Shown here piece after piece: positions 24,222-31,806 of a stretch of 64,000 bases of DNA. Position numbers and translations under genes: made by a program. Each line of letters opens with the position of its first letter. The stretch's first letter is position 1. The stretch covers positions 62,001-126,000 of the forward strand of contig JAVJUS010000075.1 of assembly GCA_040220455.1 (NCBI GenBank), written 5' to 3'. Under the pieces are notes generated by a model that was given only the letters and a program-made list of their open reading frames with translations, did no database searches and was not told the DNA's origin. The DNA is from JAVJUS01 sp040220455. GTDB taxonomy: Bacteria > Pseudomonadota > Alphaproteobacteria > DSM-16000 > Inquilinaceae.

Positions 24222-27043
24222 GCCCCGACACCGCCGCCCCGCCCCGGGCCGCCGAGGCGGCCGGGCCCGTGTCCGTGTCGATGACCGTCAACGGCCGGTC
24301 GGTGACGGTCGAGGCGCCGTCGGACGAGCGGCTGTCGCGCCTTCTGCGCGATCGCCTGGCGCTCACCGGCACCAAGGTCGGCTGCGACGCCGGCGATTGC
24401 GGCGCCTGTACGGTGCTGGTCGAGGGCCGGCAGGTCTGTGCCTGCCTGACCGCCGCGGCTCAGGTCGACGGCCGGTCGGTGACGACGGTCGAGGGGCTGG
24501 CGGACTCGCCCGTCGGGCGCGCGCTGCAGGCCGCCTTTCTGGCGCATGGCGCCGCCCAGTGCGGCATCTGCACGCCCGGCATGCTGGTTGCCGCGGCCGA
24601 GCTTCTGGCCACCAACCCGGCGCCGGACGACCGCGCCGCGATGGACGCGCTGGGCGGGGTGCTGTGCCGCTGCACGGGCTATCGCAAGATCGTCGAGGCG
24701 GTGGTCGACGCGCCGCGATTCCTGAACCGGAATTCCCCGGCGGCGGAGGTCGACGGCCCATCGGCCTACAGCCCGTCGGTGGGGACCCGTTGGGCGCGGC
24801 CGGAGGGGCGCGGCAAGCTCGACGGCACGGAGCGCTTCGGCGCCGATATCGCGCCGGAAGACTGCCTTTGGCTGCGCGTCGTGCGCTCGCCCCACGCCCG
24901 GGCCCGCTTCACGCTGGGCGACATCGCCGGTCTGCACGCCCGCTGGCCCGGGCTGGCGCGGGTCCTGACGGCGGCGGACGTTCCCGGGCACAACGCCTTC
25001 GGCATCTATCCCCGACTGAAGGATCAGCCGGTCCTGGCCGAGCGCGCGGTCCGGTTCCGTGGGGAGGCGGTGGTGGCCCTGGTCGGCGACCGGGCGACGG
25101 TCGAGGCGATTCCGGACGCCGACGTCCCGATCGACTGGCACCCGGAGACGCCGGTGACCGGGCTGGAGGCGGCGCGCCGGGCGGAGGGGCCGGTTCACGC
25201 CGGTACGCCCGACAACGTCCTGATCCGGGGGCTGGTCAAGCGCGGCGATCCGGAGGCGGGGTTCGCCGGCGCGGCGGCGACGGCGGAGGGCGCCTGGACC
25301 ACATCCTTCGTCGAGCATGCCTATGTCGAGCCGGAGGCCGGCTTCGCCCGGCGGCTGGAGGACGGCCGCATCGAGATCGTGGCGACCACCCAGACTCCCT
25401 ACATGGACCGGGACGAGATCGCCCATGTGCTGGGCATCGCCGCGGACATGGTGCATATCGTGCCGACCGCGTGCGGCGGCGGTTTCGGCGGCAAGCTCGA
25501 CCTCTCGATCCAGCCCCTGGTGGCGACCGCGGCCTGGGTGCTGGACCGGCCGGTGCGCGTGGTCTACGGCCGGACCGAAAGCATGACCTCGACCACCAAG
25601 CGCCACCCCGCGGCCATCGCGGCGCGGATGGCGGCGGACGCCGAGGGCCGACTGGTTGCCTTCGATTTCGAGGGGGACTTCAACACCGGAGCCTATGCCT
25701 CCTGGGGGCCGACCGTGGCCGGCCGGGTGCCCGTGCACGCGACCGGCCCCTACCGCGTGCCGGCGGTGCATGCCCGGAGCTGCGCCTGGTACACCAACGA
25801 GACGCCGGCCGGCGCCTTTCGCGGCTTTGGCGTGCCGCAGGCGAGTCTGGCGCATGAGGGGCTGCTCGACGACCTCTCCGAGCGCCTCGGGATCGATCGG
25901 CTGGAGATCCGCCGCCGCAACGCCCTGGGCGCCGGCGACCTGACGGCCACCGGCCAGCGCCTGGAGCACAGCTGCGGCCTCGTCGCCTGCCTGGATGCCC
26001 TCGCGCCGCGCTGGACGGCGCTGCTCGCCGACGCGGAGGCCGCGAACCGGGCGCCGGGGCCGCTGCGCCGGGGCGTGGGCATCGGCTGCATGTGGTACGG
26101 CATCGGCAACACCAGCATGTCCAACCCGTCGAGCATGCGGGTCACGCTGGGCCCGGACGGCCGGCTCGTCCTGTGGAACGGCGCGGTCGATATCGGCCAG
26201 GGCTCGGCGACGATCATGCTGCAGATCTGCGCCGACGCCGCCGGCCTGCCGGTCGGGCGCTTCGACCAGGTGGTCGGCGACACGGCAGTGACCGAGGACG
26301 CGGGCAAGACCTCCGCCTCGCGCCAGACCTTCGTGTCGGGCAAGGCCGCCTATCTCGCCGGCCGGGACCTGCGCGCGGCGCTCCTGCGGCTGACCAATGC
26401 CGGGCCGGAGGCACGACTGGCGATCGAGGGTCGGCTGCTCCACGTCTCCGACGACGCGGGCGAGAGCTATATGGACCTGACCCAGCTCGAGACCTTCGAG
26501 GGCCCGGACGGCCGGCCGGTCATCCTGGAGGGGCGGGGAACTTTCGACCCGCCGACCGAGCCGCTGGACGAGAACGGGCAGGGCGTGCCCTACGCCACCT
26601 ACGGCTTCGCCGCCCAGATCGCCGCGGCGACGGTGGACACGGATCTGGGCACGGTGCGGGTCGACCGGATCGTCGCCGCCCACGATGTCGGCCGCGCGAT
26701 CAACCCGATGCTGGTCGAGGGGCAGATCCACGGCGGCATCGCCCAGGGGCTCGGCCTCGCCCTGATGGAGGAGTACCTTCCCGGGGTGACGGAGAACCTG
26801 CACGACTACCTGATCCCGACCTTCGGCGACATGCCGGAGATCGAGATCCACCTGGTCGAGGATACCGAGCCGCTGGGCCCCTTCGGCGCGAAGGGGATCG
26901 GCGAGCCGGCGCTGGTGCCGACCGCGCCCGCCATCCTGAGCGCGATCCGCCACGCCACCGGCGTCGCGGTGCGCCATGTCCCGGTGCTGCCTCATCGGCT
27001 GCACGCCGCCCTGCGCGCGACCGGGGCGGAGGGCGGGCGATGA
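24218..27043 (+). CDS. Fused [2Fe-2S] and molybdopterin subunit of a xanthine dehydrogenase-type hydroxylase
   Basis: A 941-residue fusion. Residues 20-165 carry two [2Fe-2S] clusters: plant-type Cys56, Cys61, Cys64 and Cys76 (GCDAGDCGACTV), then Cys115, Cys118, Cys150 and Cys152 (QCGICTPGM, CRCTGY). From about 185 onward is the large molybdopterin domain, with CGGGFGGK, AFRGFGVPQ, DIGQGS and GIGEPALVPTAPA, whose Glu is the expected active-site base. In most relatives these are two genes (small and large subunits). The enzyme would hydroxylate a carbon next to a ring nitrogen using water. Neighbouring genes point to nicotinate or a similar N-heterocycle as substrate; this is inferred. ATGA overlaps join it to both neighbours. 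Confidence 0.92.
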   Translation: MSPDTAAPPRAAEAAGPVSVSMTVNGRSVTVEAPSDERLSRLLRDRLALTGTKVGCDAGDCGACTVLVEGRQVCACLTAAAQVDGRSVTTVEGLADSPVGRALQAAFLAHGAAQCGICTPGMLVAAAELLATNPAPDDRAAMDALGGVLCRCTGYRKIVEAVVDAPRFLNRNSPAAEVDGPSAYSPSVGTRWARPEGRGKLDGTERFGADIAPEDCLWLRVVRSPHARARFTLGDIAGLHARWPGLARVLTAADVPGHNAFGIYPRLKDQPVLAERAVRFRGEAVVALVGDRATVEAIPDADVPIDWHPETPVTGLEAARRAEGPVHAGTPDNVLIRGLVKRGDPEAGFAGAAATAEGAWTTSFVEHAYVEPEAGFARRLEDGRIEIVATTQTPYMDRDEIAHVLGIAADMVHIVPTACGGGFGGKLDLSIQPLVATAAWVLDRPVRVVYGRTESMTSTTKRHPAAIAARMAADAEGRLVAFDFEGDFNTGAYASWGPTVAGRVPVHATGPYRVPAVHARSCAWYTNETPAGAFRGFGVPQASLAHEGLLDDLSERLGIDRLEIRRRNALGAGDLTATGQRLEHSCGLVACLDALAPRWTALLADAEAANRAPGPLRRGVGIGCMWYGIGNTSMSNPSSMRVTLGPDGRLVLWNGAVDIGQGSATIMLQICADAAGLPVGRFDQVVGDTAVTEDAGKTSASRQTFVSGKAAYLAGRDLRAALLRLTNAGPEARLAIEGRLLHVSDDAGESYMDLTQLETFEGPDGRPVILEGRGTFDPPTEPLDENGQGVPYATYGFAAQIAAATVDTDLGTVRVDRIVAAHDVGRAINPMLVEGQIHGGIAQGLGLALMEEYLPGVTENLHDYLIPTFGDMPEIEIHLVEDTEPLGPFGAKGIGEPALVPTAPAILSAIRHATGVAVRHVPVLPHRLHAALRATGAEGGR

Positions 27044-28602
27044 CCGCGCCGGCCACCGGCCCGGGCGGCCCGGGCGGCCCGGTCGACCGGACCGCGAAGT
27101 ACGGCGCGGCGGAGGGTGACGGGCTGGTGCGCTGCGACGCCTGCCCGGTGCTGTGCCGGATCAAGCCGGGCCGGGCCGGCGCCTGCGGGCGCTACGCCAA
27201 CGAGGCCGGCGCGCTGGTGCGCACCGATCCGCTGGTTCTGTCCGAGCGCGCGGCCCAGGAGGGCCGGGCCATGGTGCCCTTCGCGCCGGAGGCCGAGGAC
27301 TGGGACGGCCGGGTCGTGCGCGGGGCGGAGACCTTCGTCACCGGGATCGGCAGCGGCACGACCTATCCCGACTACAAGCCGGCGCCGTTCATCGTCGGCT
27401 CGACCTTCGAGGGCGTCGACACGGTCACCGTCGTCACGGAGGGGATCTTCAGCTACTGCGGCGTCAAGGTGAAGATCGACACCGACCGTCATCTGGGCCC
27501 CGAGCGCGCGGTGATCACGGCCGACGGCGAGCCGGTCGGTCACGTCACCACGGCCGAATACGGCTCCCAGATGCTGTCGATCGGCGGGGTGCGGCACCTG
27601 ACCGGCGGCGGCAAGCGCGAGGGGCGGGTGACCTGCGACACGCTGCTCGCCCTGTGCAACCGCGAGCCGGTGGAACTCGCCATCGACGGCGGCTCGCATG
27701 TCGTCGTCCGGGCCGGCGCGGCGCCGGTGGTCGACGGCGAGCCCGAGGCGCGCATGCGCGTGGGCTGCGGCTCGGCCACCATCGGCATGTTCGCGCGCCA
27801 GTGGCTCGGCCATGTCGACGAGGTGGTGGTGGTCGACGACCACATCACCGGCGTGCTGACCGAGCACCAGGCCGGGCGCTGCCTGGACATGCCGCCGGCC
27901 GGTATCCGCGTGCGCGGCCGGCGCTCCACGCCCGGACGCTATTTCCGGGTCGCCGAGCCCGGCTCGGGCTGGGGCGGCACCGACGTCACCGACCCGCTGA
28001 CGATCCTGGAGCGCGTCGACCCGGAGACCGCGTGGCCGGGTCTGCGGCTGCTCATGGTCTCGACGACCGGTCAGGACGCGCTCTACTGCGTGCTCGACGA
28101 GGCCCTGCGCCCGGTCCCCGCCGAGATGCCGGCGCCCGTCGCCGCCGTGGTCGACCGGATCGGGGAGAACTGCGAGCCGGCGCTGTGCTCGGTCCTGTTC
28201 ATGGCCGGGGCCGGCGGCTCGCTGCGCGCCGGGGTGACCGAGAACCCGGTGCGCCTGACCCGTTCGGTCAAGGACAAGCTGACCCGCGTGACCATGGGCG
28301 GGGCGCCGACCTATGTCTGGCCCGGCGGTGGCATCATGGTGATGGTCGATGTCGAGCGCCTGCCGGCCCACGCCTTCGGCCATGTGCCCACGCCGGCCCT
28401 GGTCGCGCCGATCGAGTTCACCATGGCGGCGGAGGCCTATCGCGCGCTGGGCGGCCATGCCGACCACGTCGTCCGGCTCGACGACCTGATGGGCGAGGTC
28501 GGCGGTGCCGCCCGGCGGGAGGCCTGGCACGGCGACAATCCCTGGCCGCTTACCCCGCTGCGGCGCGGCGCCGGCGCGGACGGTGGCGGGGAGGCCTCGT
28601 GA
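27040..28602 (+). CDS. 6-hydroxynicotinate reductase-like iron-sulfur flavoprotein
   Basis: A 520-residue soluble protein resembling the 6-hydroxynicotinate reductase (Hnr) family. The N-terminus holds a cluster motif Cys32-x2-Cys35-x3-Cys39-x9-Cys49 (RCDACPVLC, GACGRYANEAG). Further hallmarks are VTEGIFSYCGVKVKIDTD (about 132-149), VGCGSATIGMF (241-251) and ENCEPALCSVLFMAGAGG (377-393). There are exactly 12 cysteines. Eubacterium barkeri Hnr reduces 6-hydroxynicotinate to 1,4,5,6-tetrahydro-6-oxonicotinate and contains covalent flavin, one [2Fe-2S] and two [4Fe-4S] clusters, which would need 12 ligands. The position directly behind a Mo hydroxylase fits the same two steps. The substrate is inferred by analogy. 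ATGA upstream and GTGA downstream couple it to its neighbours. Confidence 0.78.
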   Translation: MTAPATGPGGPGGPVDRTAKYGAAEGDGLVRCDACPVLCRIKPGRAGACGRYANEAGALVRTDPLVLSERAAQEGRAMVPFAPEAEDWDGRVVRGAETFVTGIGSGTTYPDYKPAPFIVGSTFEGVDTVTVVTEGIFSYCGVKVKIDTDRHLGPERAVITADGEPVGHVTTAEYGSQMLSIGGVRHLTGGGKREGRVTCDTLLALCNREPVELAIDGGSHVVVRAGAAPVVDGEPEARMRVGCGSATIGMFARQWLGHVDEVVVVDDHITGVLTEHQAGRCLDMPPAGIRVRGRRSTPGRYFRVAEPGSGWGGTDVTDPLTILERVDPETAWPGLRLLMVSTTGQDALYCVLDEALRPVPAEMPAPVAAVVDRIGENCEPALCSVLFMAGAGGSLRAGVTENPVRLTRSVKDKLTRVTMGGAPTYVWPGGGIMVMVDVERLPAHAFGHVPTPALVAPIEFTMAAEAYRALGGHADHVVRLDDLMGEVGGAARREAWHGDNPWPLTPLRRGAGADGGGEAS

Positions 28603-29525
28603 CCGCCGCGGTCGAGACCGTACGGGGCGCCGGCGCGCAGGCCGCGCTCTTGCCCGACGGCCGGCTGCATCTTCAGGAGGGGCCGATCGACCTTGTGATC
28701 GGCGCGGAGGGTGCGGGCGAGGCGGTGCGTCGGGCCTATACAAGCGCCGCCCGCCGCTTCGGCGGGCTCCTTGCGGGGCTGGTAGGCGAACTGCCGGGCT
28801 TGCGGGCATGGCTGGGCGACACGCCGCCGATCTTCGCCGATCCGGTGGCCGGGCGCATGCTGGCGGCAACCTGGCCGCACCGCGCGCGCGGCCTGTCGCC
28901 GATGGCCGCGGTGGCGGGCGCCGTCGCCGACGCGGTGCTGGCGGCGACGATGGAGGAGCCGGGGCTCGCCAAGGCCTGGGTCAACGACGGCGGCGACATC
29001 GCCTTTCACCTCACGCCCGGTACGACGATGCGGGTGGCCCTGGTTCCCGACCCGGCGGTGGCGCGGGCGGTCGGCACGGTAGCGGTCGACGCCGCCTCGC
29101 CGGTCCGCGGCGTGGCGACCAGCGGCGCCGGCGGGCGAAGCTTCTCGCTCGGCATCGCGGATTCGGTCACGGTGCTGGCCGGCAGCGCGGCGGCGGCCGA
29201 CGCGGCGGCGACGCTGATCGCCGACGCGGTCGACGTGGACGACCCGTCGATCGCGCGGCGCCCGGCCCGCGAGCTCGATCCCGATACGGATCTGGGCGAC
29301 CGGCCGGTGACCGTCTCGGTCGGGCCGCTGGCGCCCGGGGCGATCGCCGCCGCGCTCGACGCCGGGGAGGCCGTCGCCCGCGCGATGATCGAGGAGGGGA
29401 CGATCGCCGCCGCCTGCCTCGTCCTGCGGGGCGAGGCGCGGACCATCGGGATCACGCCGGCGGGAGCGATCGGCAACGAGGAACGAGAGGGGCAGGGATG
29501 GAACCGCGGGTCCGCAAGCTGGTGA
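28599..29525 (+). CDS. UPF0280 family protein (ApbE-like fold)
   Basis: A 308-residue soluble protein starting at a GTG inside a GTGA overlap with the reductase gene. It shows the UPF0280 pattern (LSPMAAVAGAVADAV, about 99-113) and two motifs shared with ApbE flavin transferases: WVNDGGDIAFHL (about 127-138), matching the N-x-GGDI FAD-binding loop, and GVATSG (171-176), followed by an ADSVTVLAGSAAAADAAAT segment like the ApbE C-terminal motif. ApbE attaches FMN covalently to Ser/Thr of target proteins. UPF0280 proteins have no established function. Since Hnr from E. barkeri has covalent flavin, a role as maturation factor for the neighbouring reductase is a testable inference. Confidence 0.82.
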   Translation: MTAAVETVRGAGAQAALLPDGRLHLQEGPIDLVIGAEGAGEAVRRAYTSAARRFGGLLAGLVGELPGLRAWLGDTPPIFADPVAGRMLAATWPHRARGLSPMAAVAGAVADAVLAATMEEPGLAKAWVNDGGDIAFHLTPGTTMRVALVPDPAVARAVGTVAVDAASPVRGVATSGAGGRSFSLGIADSVTVLAGSAAAADAAATLIADAVDVDDPSIARRPARELDPDTDLGDRPVTVSVGPLAPGAIAAALDAGEAVARAMIEEGTIAAACLVLRGEARTIGITPAGAIGNEEREGQGWNRGSASW

Positions 29526-30079
29526 CGACGGTCGAGCGCATCCGCCACGACGGCGGCCCGGCTGCCGACCGGCCGTTGGTCAAGGGCGGCGTCTGCGCGG
29601 TGATCGAGAACCCGTTCGCCGGGCGGTTTGTCGAGGATATCGCGCCCTTCATGGAGGACCTGAAGCCGTTGGGCCGGGAGATGGCGGAGATGCTGATCGA
29701 CGCGCTCGGTGCCGGGGCGCAGGGTGTCCAGGCCTATGGCAAGGGCGCCCTGGTCGGCGAGGCCGGGGAGTGGGAGCACGCGGCGCTGTGGCACGTGCCC
29801 GGCGGCTACGCCATGCGCGGCCTGCTGGGCGACGCCAAGGCGATCGTCCCCTCGGCCAAGAAGGTCGGCGGCATCGGCGCGCGCCTGGACGTGCCCTTGC
29901 ACCACATCGACGCGGCCTATGTCCGCAGCCACTTCAACGCCATCGAGCTGGGCGTCCAGGACGCGCCGAAATCCGGCGAGATCGTCCTGATGCTCGCCAT
30001 GGCCACCGGGGCGCGGCCCCATGCCCGCGTCGGCGGGCTGAAGGCGGAGGACATCGAGGGCAACGACGGCCAGCGCTGA
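29498..30079 (+). CDS. AA_synth family protein (DUF1185)
   Basis: A 193-residue soluble protein of the family named 'amino acid synthesis' in Pfam, for which no reaction is established. Characteristic segments are RKLVTTVERIRHDGG at the start, VIENPFAGRFVEDIAPFM (about 35-52), WEHAALWHVPGGYAMRGLLG, AIVPSAKKVGG and IGARLDVPLHH. It overlaps the UPF0280 gene by 28 nt with its own strong ribosome site (AGAGGGGCAGGG) before the ATG. Its constant company with Hnr-like and UPF0280 genes, as far as I recall, suggests it takes part in the same pathway, for example in ring opening or handling of an unstable lactam, rather than in general amino acid synthesis. Confidence 0.82.
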   Translation: MEPRVRKLVTTVERIRHDGGPAADRPLVKGGVCAVIENPFAGRFVEDIAPFMEDLKPLGREMAEMLIDALGAGAQGVQAYGKGALVGEAGEWEHAALWHVPGGYAMRGLLGDAKAIVPSAKKVGGIGARLDVPLHHIDAAYVRSHFNAIELGVQDAPKSGEIVLMLAMATGARPHARVGGLKAEDIEGNDGQR

Positions 30080-30206
30080 GCGCGCCGCCGCCATTCCGAG
30101 AGTAGATCGAGGGGGAAGGGAGCCGTTCGGGGGACGGCCGACAATCCTGGACGGCCGGTGCCGCGCGACCGCGCGGATGTCGGCCGACGATCGAGCGAGG
30201 AGAGGC

Positions 30207-31430
30207 ATGACGATGAAGCGATGGATCATCGCCGGTGCCCTGGCGGCGACGGCGGCCGGGCCCCTGGCGTTCGCGCCCGCGGCGGCGCAGGACGGCGAGC
30301 CGATCGTGCTGGGCGAGCTCAACAGTTATGGCGCCTTCACCACCTTCACCGAGCCGACCCGCAAGGGCTGGCAACTCGCGTTGGACGAGATCAACGCCGA
30401 GGGCGGCGCGCTCGGCCGGCAGATCGAGGTGGTCAGCCGCGACGACGGCGCCTCGACCGGCGACGCCGTGCGCACGGCGGAGGAGCTGGTCACCCGCGAG
30501 GACGCGGTGCTGCTCTTCGGCACCTTCCTGTCGAATGTCGGCCTCGCGGTTTCCGACTTCGCCAACCAGCGCGAGGTCCCGTTCGTCGCGACCGCGCCGC
30601 TGACCGACAGCCTGACCATGGAGAACGGCAACCGGTACACCTACCGCTTCCGGCCGTCGACCTACATGCAGGTGCGCATGCTCGTCGAGGCCGCGGCCGA
30701 GCGCACCGACGCGACGCGCTGGGCGATCGTCGCGCCGAACTACGAATACGGCCAGGCCTCGGCGCAGAACTTCAAGGACCTGGTGGCCCGGATCATGCCG
30801 GAGGCGGAGATCGTCGCCGAACAGTACCCGGCGCTCGGCCAGATCGACGCCGGCGCGACGATCCAGGCGATCGAGCGGGCGAACCCGGACGGCATCTTCA
30901 ACGTCCTGTTCGGCGGCGACCTGGCGCAGTTCGTGCGCGAGGGCAACATCCGCGGCACCTTCGAGGACCGCGAGGTCGTCAGCCTGCTGACCGGGGAGCC
31001 CGAATGGCTGAACCCGCTGGGCGCCGAGGCGCCGGTCGGCTGGATCGCCACCGGCTATCCCTGGTACGACATCGCCGATCCCGACCATCTGGCCTTCATC
31101 CGGGCCTATCAGGCCAAGTTCGACGAGGACCCGGCACTGGGCTCCGTGCTCGGCTACTCGGTCATGAGGCTTATCCACGCCGCGATCGAGGAGGCCGGCT
31201 CGACCGAGACGGAGGCCGTCCTCGCGGCGCTGGAGACGCTGGAGATCGAGGCGCCCTTCGGCACTCTGGAGATGCGCGCCATCGACAACCAGGGAACCAT
31301 GGGCGCCTGGGTCGGCCGGCTCGCCAATGACGGCAACGGCGGGTACATGACCGACTGGGACTACCTGCCGGGCGCCGACTACATGTTCGCGCCCGAGGAA
31401 GTCGAGGCGAGGCGGCCGGCGGGGGAGTAG
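30207..31430 (+). CDS. ABC transporter substrate-binding protein, Leu/Ile/Val (Peripla_BP_6) type
   Basis: A 407-residue periplasmic binding protein. The signal peptide (TMKRWIIAGALAATAAGPLA) is cleaved near AAA-Q28. The mature protein starts IVLGELNSYGAFTTFTEPTR and has the type-I fold pattern GWQLALDEINAEGGALGRQI, a hallmark of LivJ-like and amide-binding proteins, and later RWAIVAPNYEYGQASAQNF. The ATG at 30207 follows GAGGAGAGG; the next ATG two codons later is equally possible. It begins the transport half of the locus, 127 nt after the DUF1185 gene. The ligand is more likely an N-heterocyclic acid or amide than a branched-chain amino acid, judging from the neighbours. Confidence 0.9.
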   Translation: MTMKRWIIAGALAATAAGPLAFAPAAAQDGEPIVLGELNSYGAFTTFTEPTRKGWQLALDEINAEGGALGRQIEVVSRDDGASTGDAVRTAEELVTREDAVLLFGTFLSNVGLAVSDFANQREVPFVATAPLTDSLTMENGNRYTYRFRPSTYMQVRMLVEAAAERTDATRWAIVAPNYEYGQASAQNFKDLVARIMPEAEIVAEQYPALGQIDAGATIQAIERANPDGIFNVLFGGDLAQFVREGNIRGTFEDREVVSLLTGEPEWLNPLGAEAPVGWIATGYPWYDIADPDHLAFIRAYQAKFDEDPALGSVLGYSVMRLIHAAIEEAGSTETEAVLAALETLEIEAPFGTLEMRAIDNQGTMGAWVGRLANDGNGGYMTDWDYLPGADYMFAPEEVEARRPAGE

Positions 31431-31806
31431 GGGCCTTCCCCTTCGGGCCCGGATGGCCGCTGGCTCTTGCTTGTCTACGTTCGTCATCTCCGCTCCTCGG
31501 CGGTGAAGGAATTTCCTCTCCCGGAGGGAGAGGGCGGGGCCCGCGGCCGTCAGGCCGTGGGAGGGTGAGGGGTGGCAGACGAAGGGGCGGTGTTCCGCGG
31601 TCTGCAACCCCTCACCCTGTCCCTCTCCCACCGGGAGAGGGGACGCGGATGTCAGCGGTCGCGACTCCGTTCGCGCCGTCTGTATTCCTTCACGGACTCG
31701 CCCGCGGGGATGACGGCAATGGAGATTTCGAAAGTGGTCGGCGCCACGATCACCGCTTTCAGTCGTCGCCGCCGCGACATTCTCCCCCGCCCACCGGGAC
31801 CCGACC
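31431..31806. repeat. REP-like palindromic element in 376-nt gap between binding protein and permease
   Basis: No gene is seen. The gap holds two palindromes: a 7-bp stem CCTCTCC (31515-31521) with GGAGAGG (31527-31533), and a 9-bp stem CCCTCTCCC (31621-31629) with GGGAGAGGG (31633-31641, loop ACC). Between them GAGGGTGAGGGG (31561-31572) is matched in inverted order by CCCCTCACCCTG near 31608-31619. The whole unit is therefore an inverted doublet. The CCCTCACCC/CCTCTCCC pattern resembles dispersed intergenic repeats of many proteobacteria. It may also limit read-through from the binding-protein gene into the permease gene. Confidence 0.65.
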
